Shown here piece by piece: positions 17,390 to 24,392 of a stretch of DNA of 32,131 bases. The position numbers and the translations under genes are program-made. The stretch is from Candidatus Thorarchaeota archaeon. Its GTDB lineage: Archaea > Asgardarchaeota > Thorarchaeia > Thorarchaeales > Thorarchaeaceae. A model generated the notes under the pieces. It did no database searches. It was not told the DNA's origin and was given only the letters and a program-made list of their open reading frames with translations. The stretch is taken from the NCBI GenBank assembly GCA_030669595.1, contig DAOVDG010000011.1, forward strand, positions 1 through 32,131, read 5' to 3'. Position 1 is the stretch's first letter. Each line of letters opens with the position of its first letter.

Positions 17390-17656
17390 TCACATTCGTG
17401 AAACCATCTCGACCTCTACTTGCGCAACGCCATCTAGGGCGCTTATTGCGGCTTCGATGTCGTCGGTTCCCCCCATTGACTCTTCCCTGGCCACATTCAT
17501 TCTGAGAGCATTGAGACCAAACGCTACTGGAATCACCTCATTGGCTCTGACATCAGTGCCCTCCGGAATGGCGCCTTTTACGCGTTCCAGCAAGTTATCC
17601 ATATTCACATCAGTGCTATCTGGCATAATCTTTAGTGTGATAATCACTCTTGCCAT
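17390..17656 (-). CDS. ef1b: Translation elongation factor aEF1B (EF-1 beta)
   Basis: 88 residues, the archaeal length, equal to the C-terminal exchange domain of eukaryotic eEF1B-alpha. Family landmarks are VIITLKIMPDSTDV, IPVAFGLNALRMNV and GTDDIEAAISALDGVAQVEV. It swaps GDP for GTP on aEF1A. The zinc-ribbon gene is 20 bases upstream on the same strand; this pairing recurs in archaea (for example HVO_2753 beside EF-1 beta). The ATG at 17656 gives the standard start. Confidence 0.95.
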   Translation of the reverse strand: MARVIITLKIMPDSTDVNMDNLLERVKGAIPEGTDVRANEVIPVAFGLNALRMNVAREESMGGTDDIEAAISALDGVAQVEVEMVSRM

Positions 17657-17676
17657 TCTGCTTCACCGCTGCCTAT

Positions 17677-17844
17677 CTATGGCCCTTCGAATCCGCAGTT
17701 GGGGCACTTGTATTTGTTTGAGAAACGTCTACATGATTCACATCGCCAAATCACGAATGCACCGCACGATGGACACTCGAATTTCACACTGCTTTCGTGC
17801 GGTGAAATCGACCCGTGGCACGATGCACATCTGATCGCCTGCAT
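17677..17844 (-). CDS. Small double zinc-ribbon protein, HVO_2753 family
   Basis: 55 residues from ATG at 17844, with four zinc knuckles: CASCHG, CPSCGA, CESCRR, CPNCGF. This four-CxxC pattern and the position directly before aEF1B match the HVO_2753 family of archaeal zinc microproteins, where Haloferax deletion affects biofilm and swarming; its molecular role is unknown. An open frame extends to ATG at 17898, but a TATA-like TTTATAAC on the minus strand at 17916-17909 would start transcription near 17888, inside that extension, and GGTGAT lies 12 bases before the 17844 ATG. I therefore prefer the short form. Confidence 0.8.
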   Translation of the reverse strand: MQAIRCASCHGSISPHESSVKFECPSCGAFVIWRCESCRRFSNKYKCPNCGFEGP

Positions 17845-17908
17845 ATTTGACAAAATATCACCGGAAGGTTTCTTCTTAGACCAGTTTCTGGCTTTCAATT
17901 GCAGATTT

Positions 17909-17916
17909 GTTATAAA
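17909..17916 (-). promoter_or_regulatory. TATA box for the zinc-ribbon/aEF1B operon
   Basis: Minus-strand TTTATAAC. Counting about 25 bases on gives a start near 17888 and a leader of about 43 bases to ATG 17844, which decides between the two possible starts of the zinc-ribbon gene. Confidence 0.5.
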
Positions 17917-17955
17917 CCTAGCGAAGCGGCATGCCAGTCACCTTGAGAGAATAGA

Positions 17956-17964
17956 ATAATATAC
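17956..17964 (+). promoter_or_regulatory. TATA box for fen1
   Basis: ATAATATAC on the plus strand. Transcription would start near 17985, leaving about 20 bases before ATG 18006, which is preceded by a purine-rich GAAGGCG. Confidence 0.5.
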
Positions 17965-18005
17965 GACAGGATACTGGATGCAGACCCGACGAAGGCGAAA
18001 ACCTG

Positions 18006-19040
18006 ATGGGAACGAAGCTCGGTGATATAATCAGAGCAGAACCAATCACACTGAATGACTTGTCAGGTCGAGAGATTGCCGTTGATGCGTTCAACACACT
18101 CTATCAGTTTCTCTCAAGCATTAGGCAGCCAGATGGCACTCCGCTGATGGACCGACGCGGCCAAGTAACGAGCCACTTGAGTGGGCTGTTCTACCGGAAT
18201 GTGAATCTTCTCGAAAGTGGCATACGCCCAGTTTATGTCTTTGATGGCAAGGCACCGCAACTCAAAGCTGATGAGGTGAAGCGAAGGCGAGAAATCAGAG
18301 AGGCCGCTTACAAAACTTGGGAGAAAGCAAAGGCAGAGGGGCGGATTGAAGACGCCCGGAAGGCAGGACAAGCCAGTTCACGACTGACTTCTGATATGAT
18401 TGAGGAGAGTAAGAAGTTGCTCACTGCCTTGGGCGTACCAGTTATTCAAGCTCCGTCTGAAGGAGAAGCACTTGCAGCACAGATGGCTCGTGAAGACTTA
18501 GTATGGGCGAGCGCAAGTCAAGATAATGACTCTCTCTTATACAACTGCCCTAGAATGATTCGTAACCTATCCATCTCTGGTCGTCGCAAAGTCGCTAGAT
18601 CCAAGACCTACAAGACAGTACATCCCGAGGTCATAGACCTAGACCTCAACCTCAAGCTATTGGGCATCACCAGAGAACAGTTAGTGGATATTGCCATCTT
18701 AATCGGTACTGATTACAATGAGAAGGTTCCTCGTGTCGGTCCGAAAACAGCTCTAAAGCTTGTGAAACAGTATGGTTCGCTCGAAACGATTGAATCCGAG
18801 AAAGGAATGGAGCTGAAATTTCCTTACGTGGAAATAAGAGGACTGTTTCTAAATCCGCCCACGCCAAAGATGGAGAAACTGGAATGGCCTGATCCAGAGC
18901 CGGATGAGATAAAGCGAATTCTGTGCAAGGAACATGACTTTAGCGAGAATCGCATTCAGAGCACTCTCAATAGACTTTCCAAAGCGCTAGAAGAACTGCA
19001 CGGGTCGACTAAACAGAGTGCATTGAGTGATTACTTCTGA
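18006..19040 (+). CDS. fen: Flap endonuclease FEN1
   Basis: 344 residues, standard for archaeal FEN1. The N-terminal nuclease region starts MGTKLGDII and has the metal-ligand stretch IAVDAFNTLYQFL, then YVFDGKAP, EGEALAAQMA and ASQDNDSLLY. The helix-hairpin-helix region has GTDYNEKVPRVGPKTALKL. The C-terminus carries a PCNA-interacting box, QSALSDYF, as the last eight residues. FEN1 removes 5' flaps during Okazaki-fragment maturation and repair, held by the sliding clamp. All acidic ligands appear present. It is divergent from the zinc-ribbon gene and is followed, after a 123-base gap with a new TATA box, by an RPA32-like gene. Confidence 0.96.
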   Translation: MGTKLGDIIRAEPITLNDLSGREIAVDAFNTLYQFLSSIRQPDGTPLMDRRGQVTSHLSGLFYRNVNLLESGIRPVYVFDGKAPQLKADEVKRRREIREAAYKTWEKAKAEGRIEDARKAGQASSRLTSDMIEESKKLLTALGVPVIQAPSEGEALAAQMAREDLVWASASQDNDSLLYNCPRMIRNLSISGRRKVARSKTYKTVHPEVIDLDLNLKLLGITREQLVDIAILIGTDYNEKVPRVGPKTALKLVKQYGSLETIESEKGMELKFPYVEIRGLFLNPPTPKMEKLEWPDPEPDEIKRILCKEHDFSENRIQSTLNRLSKALEELHGSTKQSALSDYF

Positions 19041-19118
19041 CATCAAAACGATTACGTTTCATCAAACATTGCAGTTCATATAGCCGCTTGAGAAGTGTTC
19101 CTTTGCTCCAGAGAATGG

Positions 19119-19126
19119 TTTATACA
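19119..19126 (+). promoter_or_regulatory. TATA box for the RPA32-like/aIF2-beta/DUF424 operon
   Basis: TTTATACA in the 123-base gap after fen1. It predicts transcription from about 19147, giving a 16-base leader to ATG 19164. Confidence 0.5.
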
Positions 19127-19163
19127 GCTGAACAATAATGAGTATCTACGGACGGACTACTGA

Positions 19164-19859
19164 ATGCGAGAACGAATGACTGCTGTGAGAGCATCAGTTG
19201 CTGACATTGTTCGTGGGACGTATAATGAGGAAGACGGCTATCACGTTGTGTCTCCTCAAGGCGTCGAGCTTCGGCGTGTCGTTTTAGTGGGTTTCATAGT
19301 TCGTCAGTATGTGGGCCAAGGAAGCTTCGCCAGCGTAACAATCGATGACGGAACTGAAACAATCAGAGCAAAAGCTTGGAGCGAAACACAATCACTTGAA
19401 CAAGTTGAAACCAACACACTTGCAATGATTGTAGGGAAAGTACGGGAGTATGAGGGCGAGGTCTACATAGTGCCCGAGATTGTGCGGCCTCTGGATGACG
19501 CAAACTACATGACACTTCATCAGCTGGAGCGCTATAGAGGCATTCTCACTCGCAGTGGTGTCTCAACTCCCAGTGAGAGTGAATCTATGGATAATGTCCA
19601 AGAAACCCTCAAACCGGCCAAGAGTAAGAGCTCGGCCTCGACTAGTACGCCCAAATCCCCTGGGACGCTGGCTACACAGATTCTTCAATTCATCCGAGAG
19701 AATGTATCGCCGGATGGCGTCTACCTTCAGGATATCGTGTCACACTTCGAGAAACAGGATAAAAGCAAATCTGCCATCACACTGAAGGTCATTGATCTCA
19801 TGGATCAACAGAGGATTCGCGAAGTGAAGATTGGATACTATTTGCCCATTGATACATAG
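19164..19859 (+). CDS. RPA32-like single-strand-binding protein (OB fold plus winged helix)
   Basis: 231 residues. Residues about 32-112 form an OB fold (RRVVLVGFIVRQYVG, FASVTIDDGTETIRAKAW, VGKVREYEGEVYIVPEIVRPL). A serine/threonine-rich linker covers 132-165, and a C-terminal winged helix covers 166-229 (LATQILQFIRENVSPDGVYLQ, HFEKQDKSKSAITLKVIDLM). This is the layout of eukaryotic RPA2/RPA32, in which the OB fold binds the RPA trimer and the winged helix recruits repair factors. Placement beside fen1 supports a replication or repair role. A partner RPA subunit is not in this window. ATG at 19176 is a second in-frame start. Another OB-fold nucleic-acid-binding role, for example with RNA, cannot be excluded. 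Confidence 0.8.
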   Translation: MRERMTAVRASVADIVRGTYNEEDGYHVVSPQGVELRRVVLVGFIVRQYVGQGSFASVTIDDGTETIRAKAWSETQSLEQVETNTLAMIVGKVREYEGEVYIVPEIVRPLDDANYMTLHQLERYRGILTRSGVSTPSESESMDNVQETLKPAKSKSSASTSTPKSPGTLATQILQFIRENVSPDGVYLQDIVSHFEKQDKSKSAITLKVIDLMDQQRIREVKIGYYLPIDT

Positions 19860-19898
19860 TCCATTGACACGAGCAGAACCTTCAATAGCAGAAACGGT

Positions 19899-20324
19899 GT
19901 GAATCAACTCATGGACGACTATGATAGCCTTCTTGATAGAGCAAGAAGCCAAATTCCGGAAGATGCCTTCAAGAGGTCAGGTGAGCGATTCCAGGTCCCC
20001 GACGTACAGCTCATAGTTCAAGGCAACCGAAGCATCTGGCAGAACTTTCAAGAGATTATCATGGTTCTGAACCGGCCTGGAAAAGAAGTCATGAAATTCG
20101 TTTCGGGGCAACTCGCCACAGCAGGAAACTTCGAGGGGAGCACAGCAGTCTTCCAAGGCAAGTTCACTGCTGAAGGTGTTGGAGACGTTCTGAAGCGCTA
20201 TGTAGAGGCCTACGTCACTTGCCCGGTGTGTGGAAGACCAGACACAACCATGGGCAAGGAGAAAAACGCTTACTACTTGCATTGTAGTGCGTGTGGAGCT
20301 CGCACAGCTATCAGACCCGTCTAG
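19899..20324 (+). CDS. aif2b: Translation initiation factor aIF2 subunit beta
   Basis: 141 residues, normal for archaeal aIF2-beta. It opens with the gamma-binding helix YDSLLDRARSQIP, then the alpha-beta core (NFQEIIMVLNR, VMKFVSGQLATAG, VFQGKFTAEGVGDVLKRYVEAYV), and ends with a zinc ribbon CPVC...CSAC. It forms part of the aIF2 trimer that brings initiator tRNA to the ribosome. GTG at 19899 is used as the start; ATG at 19911 is a second option that trims four residues. The RPA32-like gene ends 39 bases upstream, and DUF424 begins 16 bases downstream, a pairing found across archaea. Confidence 0.94.
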   Translation: MNQLMDDYDSLLDRARSQIPEDAFKRSGERFQVPDVQLIVQGNRSIWQNFQEIIMVLNRPGKEVMKFVSGQLATAGNFEGSTAVFQGKFTAEGVGDVLKRYVEAYVTCPVCGRPDTTMGKEKNAYYLHCSACGARTAIRPV

Positions 20325-20340
20325 CAAAGGTGATCTTTCA

Positions 20341-20640
20341 ATGTCGTCCGTCTACATGCGAGTTCGAGCAACCCACGATCATCTACTCGTGTCAATCTGT
20401 GATGAGAGCTTGTTGGGACGCACTCTAGTCGAGGGCGATCTCACATTCAAAGTCAGCGAGGAGTTTTATGGGGGGGAACTCGTGGATATGACGAAGTGCT
20501 TTGTGCAACTTAAGGATGCCACGATTGCGAACATGATTGGACATACTACCGTGAAAGCAGCAATAGATGCTGGCCTTGTTCACGAGAGTGCCGTGATATA
20601 TATAGAAGGCCATCCACATGCCCAATGGGTGCGCCTGTAA
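20341..20640 (+). CDS. DUF424 family protein
   Basis: 99 residues from ATG at 20341, seven bases after GGTGA (20328-20332). An upstream extension in frame overlaps aIF2-beta and looks non-coding. It matches DUF424 through YMRVRATHDHLLVSICDE, LLGRTLVEGDLTFKV and FYGGELVDM, then a helix and the strand HESAVIYIEGHP. The family's function is not established, but its repeated adjacency to aIF2-beta suggests a translation-linked role. It ends 45 bases from the convergent UPF0251 stop. Confidence 0.85.
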   Translation: MSSVYMRVRATHDHLLVSICDESLLGRTLVEGDLTFKVSEEFYGGELVDMTKCFVQLKDATIANMIGHTTVKAAIDAGLVHESAVIYIEGHPHAQWVRL

Positions 20641-20685
20641 GTGCATTCGACATATGAAGATGGATCTCGGTTGTTTTTCATCGGA

Positions 20686-21117
20686 TTATGCAGGACCCCG
20701 CTTTCCGGTTTCCCATCTATTCCATCGCAGGTTGGTTGAACCACATTTGGGACAGAAGCTCATGTCATCCGATTTCATGTCAAGTGTGTATCTGCAATCA
20801 ACACACTCCAAGACTCCTGAGCCATCTTCAAGAAGATAGCGTCCCCCCTCAATCCGCAGAACATCACCCTGAACTAGCCCTTTTGCGATTTTGCTTCTAG
20901 CGGATGATAACACTCGGTTAAACGTAGGCTGACTGATCTGCATTGTTACGCTGGCTTCTCTCTGGCTCATGCCTTCAAAATCCGCCAGTCGGATTGCCTC
21001 GAACTCGTCCACAGTTATCAGAATCTCGTCAAGATTCCTTGCAGGTATGCCTGCAGGCTTGAAGACGGAAACTGGTGGTTCCCGATGGACCCTTCTATGT
21101 AGTTTCTTTCGAGGAAT
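20686..21117 (-). CDS. UPF0251/DUF134 DNA-binding protein, probable ATT start
   Basis: 143 residues if started at ATT 21117-21115. The family begins M-P-R-x-R and has a conserved FKPAGIP, and here IPRKKLHRRVHREPP and VFKPAGIPARNLDEI are in frame upstream of the first usable GTG (21012). A GTG start would lose this block. GGGGG lies eight bases ahead of ATT, a good distance for a ribosome site; CTG at 21144 is the other candidate, and TAA closes the frame nine bases further up. A sigma-70 region-4-like helix-turn-helix follows (VDEFEAIRLADFEGMSQREA, QISQPTFNRVLSSAR), then a zinc ribbon CVDC...CPKC. It is probably a transcription regulator. It is divergent from nmd3. Confidence 0.82.
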   Translation of the reverse strand: MPRKKLHRRVHREPPVSVFKPAGIPARNLDEILITVDEFEAIRLADFEGMSQREASVTMQISQPTFNRVLSSARSKIAKGLVQGDVLRIEGGRYLLEDGSGVLECVDCRYTLDMKSDDMSFCPKCGSTNLRWNRWETGKRGPA

Positions 21118-21217
21118 CGCACAAACCCCCTTGGCTCTTGCCAGCTGTACTACTTAGCTTAGAATTGTTCTCATCATTGAAGTATATCTGACGTTCGTAA
21201 GGCATATTGCATCCACA

Positions 21218-21224
21218 TTTTAAA
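21218..21224 (+). promoter_or_regulatory. TATA-like box placing a leaderless start at nmd3
   Basis: TTTTAAA centred at 21221 would start transcription close to 21246, essentially at the TTG of nmd3 (21245). No Shine-Dalgarno is visible before that TTG, so the mRNA may be leaderless. A second element, AGTATATC near 21181-21188, is almost symmetrical and could serve the divergent UPF0251 gene. Confidence 0.4.
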
Positions 21225-21244
21225 GGTTTCACGACACTTCTCAG

Positions 21245-22330
21245 TTGATAAATTTGCCAGCACCCTGTTACCTCTGTGGCGAAGATGCAGTTCTAGAGGG
21301 ACTGTGCGCTTCATGCTATGCAAAGGAGCACCCTCTAATCCGAGTGGACACTCCGCTTCAGATTCGCACATGCAAACGTTGTGGGGCAGTGAAGGTGCCA
21401 GGTGGCTGGAAGGTGATTACTGGGCCTCCTCCAGCTAAGGATGAGCTGGTTGAGCGACAGCTGGAGTTGCTGCTACACCAGAGCGTGACACGCCTCGTTT
21501 CGGGCGTTGAGATTTCGCTTGAAGAGGAGAATCGACTTGATAGGGTATTGCACGTCACGGTGAATGCATCAGGCCGCTCCCACAACACTCTTCCTTCCCA
21601 CGAAGAGAGTTATCCATTAGAGGTCAGATTCAGTCATGGGACTTGTGATACCTGCGGAATGATGAGCGGAGGCTATTATAACGCCATTCTCCAGATACGA
21701 GCAGATAATCGATCCCTCACTGAATATGAAGAAGAGAGAATCAACACCATTGTCACTCAACGAACGGTGGAAGCGTACGGGAAAGATGTCAAGGCTTTCA
21801 TCACCTCGGCGAGCAAGGACCGGTACGGTCTCGATTTCCGAATTGGCTCAGAACACCTCTGTCGACGTCTTGCAGATGAGATTGAGGGCATGTTCTTGGC
21901 AGATAAAAAGGTGAACTACAAGCTGGTTGGGCAGAAAGGTGGCAAGAATCAGTATCGAACCACAATCTTGCTAAGGCTTCACAAATTTGTTACTGGTGAT
22001 TTCATAAGGGTCGCCACGAAACCTTGTCAGATTCAGTCCATGAGCAAGAATGGCATCTTATGTTATGATCTCACTGAGAGCTCTACATTCACAATCAATC
22101 CAAAGAGTTCCAAATGGAAGGGAATTGAGTTTCTTGCTCCGTCATCTGAGAATCGGCAATGTATGGTTATCTCTCGCCAGCATGGACAGCCCGCTCAGCT
22201 CATGGACTCGAAGACGTATGAAACAATCGAGGTTGAGGATCACCTATTGAATCCTAAGAGCACAAATGGCAGTGTTGTTCATGTCGTTCTAATCGACGGG
22301 CTTTTCTATCCTCTACCAACTGAAGATTAG
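21245..22330 (+). CDS. nmd3: NMD3 family ribosome-maturation protein
   Basis: 361 residues read from TTG at 21245. The N-terminus has the NMD3 zinc knuckles CYLCGEDAVLEGLCASCYAK and, later, CKRCGAVKVPGGW and CDTCGMMSGGYYNAILQIR. The middle holds the conserved SKDRYGLDFRIGSEHLCRRLADEI. Eukaryotic NMD3 exports the 60S subunit; archaeal versions lack the export tail and are thought to act in large-subunit maturation, which fits this protein's length. It is divergent from the UPF0251 gene, and 160 bases separate it from aIF1A, with a TATA-like box in between. TTG at 21254 is an alternative start. Confidence 0.93.
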   Translation: MINLPAPCYLCGEDAVLEGLCASCYAKEHPLIRVDTPLQIRTCKRCGAVKVPGGWKVITGPPPAKDELVERQLELLLHQSVTRLVSGVEISLEEENRLDRVLHVTVNASGRSHNTLPSHEESYPLEVRFSHGTCDTCGMMSGGYYNAILQIRADNRSLTEYEEERINTIVTQRTVEAYGKDVKAFITSASKDRYGLDFRIGSEHLCRRLADEIEGMFLADKKVNYKLVGQKGGKNQYRTTILLRLHKFVTGDFIRVATKPCQIQSMSKNGILCYDLTESSTFTINPKSSKWKGIEFLAPSSENRQCMVISRQHGQPAQLMDSKTYETIEVEDHLLNPKSTNGSVVHVVLIDGLFYPLPTED

Positions 22331-22414
22331 GAATCTCTTTGCGAAACCGTAGGAAATCGATTCTCCCGCTCCTTGATGCAATAAGGGCACGCAGTTTCGC
22401 TCATATGTAGGTAC

Positions 22415-22422
22415 GCTTAAAT
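22415..22422 (+). promoter_or_regulatory. TATA box for aIF1A
   Basis: CTTAAATG in the 160-base gap between nmd3 and aIF1A. A start near 22445 leaves about 45 bases of leader with GGAGG at 22480-22484, six bases before TTG 22491. Confidence 0.4.
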
Positions 22423-22490
22423 GGCCCTCCAATGCGTATTCTTTTGAGGCCATTAGACTGAGTAGTCTGGCTTCTAACTGGAGGATTAAC

Positions 22491-22838
22491 TTGCCCCCAA
22501 GAGGAAAAGGAAAAGCAAAACGCGGTCGCAGAGGCGCCCCCACAACTGGCGAAGAAGTAATGCGAGTGAGGACGCCAAGGAGAGACGATGGAGAACTCTT
22601 TGGCATCATCGTTCAGATGTTGGGTTTTGATAGAGTCAGAGTAAGATGTGAAGACGGGGAGATTCGCGTAGGTCGTATCCTTGGTCGCATGAAGAAGCGA
22701 GTCTGGATGCGAGTTGGGGACACAGTTCTGGTTGTTCCGTGGGAGTTTCAGACCGACGCCAAGTGTGATGTGGTATGGCGCTACAGGGGCAATGAAATTG
22801 AGTGGCTCCAGAAGAAAGGCCATCTGAAGATGTTCTGA
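22491..22838 (+). CDS. aif1a: Translation initiation factor aIF1A
   Basis: 115 residues from TTG at 22491, six bases after a perfect GGAGG. A basic tail (MPPRGKGKAKRGRRG) leads into an S1-like OB fold: GELFGIIVQMLGFDRVRVRCEDG, RVGRILGRMKKRVWMRVGD and VVPWEFQ. It binds the ribosomal A site during initiation. The rio1 and pno1 genes follow on the same strand, an order often kept in archaea. A T-rich run after the stop may end some transcripts. Confidence 0.96.
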   Translation: MPPRGKGKAKRGRRGAPTTGEEVMRVRTPRRDDGELFGIIVQMLGFDRVRVRCEDGEIRVGRILGRMKKRVWMRVGDTVLVVPWEFQTDAKCDVVWRYRGNEIEWLQKKGHLKMF

Positions 22839-22850
22839 TAGTTCCAAGAC

Positions 22851-22861
22851 TTTTTCTTCTT
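22851..22861 (+). terminator. T-rich terminator-like tract after aIF1A
   Basis: TTTTTCTTCTT begins 12 bases after the aIF1A stop. Archaeal RNA polymerase tends to terminate in such tracts without a hairpin. The rio1 gene begins 60 bases further on, so partial read-through is possible. Confidence 0.4.
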
Positions 22862-22921
22862 ACGGGGTTATTTTCGGCATTGGATTCCCTTAGGCCCTGC
22901 AATCTGGAGTGACAGTTCGAT

Positions 22922-23707
22922 TTGAAACGTGCAGAAACCAAACGCAAACAGATAGACGACAAGCTAGAGCGCCGTAGGATGAAGCGCAGAAAAGATGCTG
23001 ATGAGTTCAAGGTGGTTGAAGGCGTAATCGATCCGCCTACTCTAAAGGTTCTCTACAAGTTGTTCAACCGCGGGATGATTCGTGAGCTGCATGGTGCTAT
23101 CAGCACAGGAAAAGAGGCCAATGTGTATCGAGGCGTAGACCCCGAAGGCAACTCGGTTGCTGTCAAGATATACAGAATAAGTACTGCAGAAACTGACTGG
23201 ATGCGTGAGTACATCGTTGGTGATCCTCGGTTTCAGCGCGTGGCCAAGCGAAGTCGGTTTCTGATTCCGCAGTGGGCAATGAAAGAATACAAGAACCTGA
23301 TGCGTTACCACAAGGCCGGAATCAGAGTTCCAAAACCACTAGGCATTGAGCGCAATGTCTTAGTCATGGAGTTCATCGGAGATGAACAGGGTCTTCCTGC
23401 GCCACTACTCAGAAATGTTAAGTTAGAATCTCCAGTTGAAGTCTTCAACCAGCTGATTGAGATAATCGAGCAAGGTTACAAGGAGGCCGGCCTTGTGCAT
23501 GCAGACCTTAGCGAGTACAATGTATTATGGCTAGACGGGCCGGTTATCATTGATGTTTCTCAGGCCGTACTTCAAGGTCACACTAGCGCTGGACGGTACC
23601 TGTTCCGTGACATTCAAAACATAACCCAATACTTCAGAAAGCTAGGGGTCGAAACAGAAGATCCAAAGGTCATAACCAAGTATATTCTCTCTTCTGGTGA
23701 GAAATGA
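22922..23707 (+). CDS. rio1: RIO1 family atypical kinase/ATPase
   Basis: 261 residues from TTG at 22922, nine bases after GGAGTGA. A lysine/arginine-rich N-terminus precedes the RIO kinase core: the flexible nucleotide loop STGKEANVYRG, the lysine in VAVKIYRIS, the catalytic loop LVHADLSEYNVL and the metal motif IIDVSQAV. RIO1 acts in the last steps of small-subunit maturation, releasing factors by ATP turnover. All catalytic residues are present. It sits between aIF1A and pno1, and its end contains the ribosome site for pno1, so the two are translationally coupled. Confidence 0.96.
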   Translation: MKRAETKRKQIDDKLERRRMKRRKDADEFKVVEGVIDPPTLKVLYKLFNRGMIRELHGAISTGKEANVYRGVDPEGNSVAVKIYRISTAETDWMREYIVGDPRFQRVAKRSRFLIPQWAMKEYKNLMRYHKAGIRVPKPLGIERNVLVMEFIGDEQGLPAPLLRNVKLESPVEVFNQLIEIIEQGYKEAGLVHADLSEYNVLWLDGPVIIDVSQAVLQGHTSAGRYLFRDIQNITQYFRKLGVETEDPKVITKYILSSGEK

Positions 23708-23708
23708 G

Positions 23709-24272
23709 ATGCGATATAGCGAAACTGTTAGAGTGCCCGCCGAAAGGCTTGGTGTCATTGTTGGAAGAAACGGGCGAGTGAGGAAGCGGGTTCAGAAACT
23801 CACTAATGTTAAGATAGAGGTGAATCCAGAAGGTATTGTGACCATCACCAGTCCCGAGAAGACCGAGGATCCCGTGCTTGCCTGGAAGGCACGTGACATG
23901 ATTCGTGCAATGGCTCGAGGTTTTAGTCCAATGAGGGCTCTCTCGCTTATCGACGAGGATGCTCGACTAGTTGTAATATCATTGCGCGACACTGTAGGAA
24001 CATCACGGAACCAGCTGAAGCGGGTGGCTGGAAGAATAATCGGGGAGAATGGTCGCACCCGTAGAGCCATCGAAGAGATTACAGAAACCAAGATTTCGAT
24101 TTACGGTCATACAGTTTCGGTGATTGGTGCCGACCCAGGGCTTGAGTTCTCAAATCGAGCAATAGACATGCTCATTGGAGGCGCCCCCCATGGCACAGTC
24201 TACAGGTATCTTGAGAAGATGCGCAGAGAGATGAATCGTCAGAAGGCGGAGCTATGGGAAGAGGACTTCTGA
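23709..24272 (+). CDS. pno1: KH-domain rRNA-processing protein (Pno1/Dim2 homologue)
   Basis: 187 residues from ATG at 23709, eight bases after GGTGA (23696-23700). A GTG at 23697 would add four residues but would consume that ribosome site. Two KH domains are visible: the first with GVIVGRNGRVRKRVQKLT, the second with GRIIGENGRTRRAIEEIT, in which the GxxG loops bind RNA. Dim2/Pno1 binds the 3' end of pre-16S rRNA with Nob1 and RIO1, which fits the rio1 gene directly upstream (its stop is at 23705-23707). The C-terminus is charged and helical. Confidence 0.95.
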   Translation: MRYSETVRVPAERLGVIVGRNGRVRKRVQKLTNVKIEVNPEGIVTITSPEKTEDPVLAWKARDMIRAMARGFSPMRALSLIDEDARLVVISLRDTVGTSRNQLKRVAGRIIGENGRTRRAIEEITETKISIYGHTVSVIGADPGLEFSNRAIDMLIGGAPHGTVYRYLEKMRREMNRQKAELWEEDF

Positions 24273-24392
24273 GCGATTGAATTCTTGCAGATCTCTAGTA
24301 GTCCAAAACACAGAAATCTAAGAACTGGGTTATTCCAAGCGTTGTAATACCTCGTCTAATATGAAGTTGAACGCTTTTTCATTCGGATCGTT

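Noticed and set aside
17208-17834. A 208-codon plus-strand open frame across the cdc48-aEF1B gap
   Set aside because: Most of it is antisense to aEF1B and the zinc-ribbon gene, both firmly recognised; its translation has no recognisable domain.
22456-22467. GACT-GAGT-AGTC stem in the aIF1A leader as a possible regulatory hairpin
   Set aside because: Only four base pairs; too weak to call.
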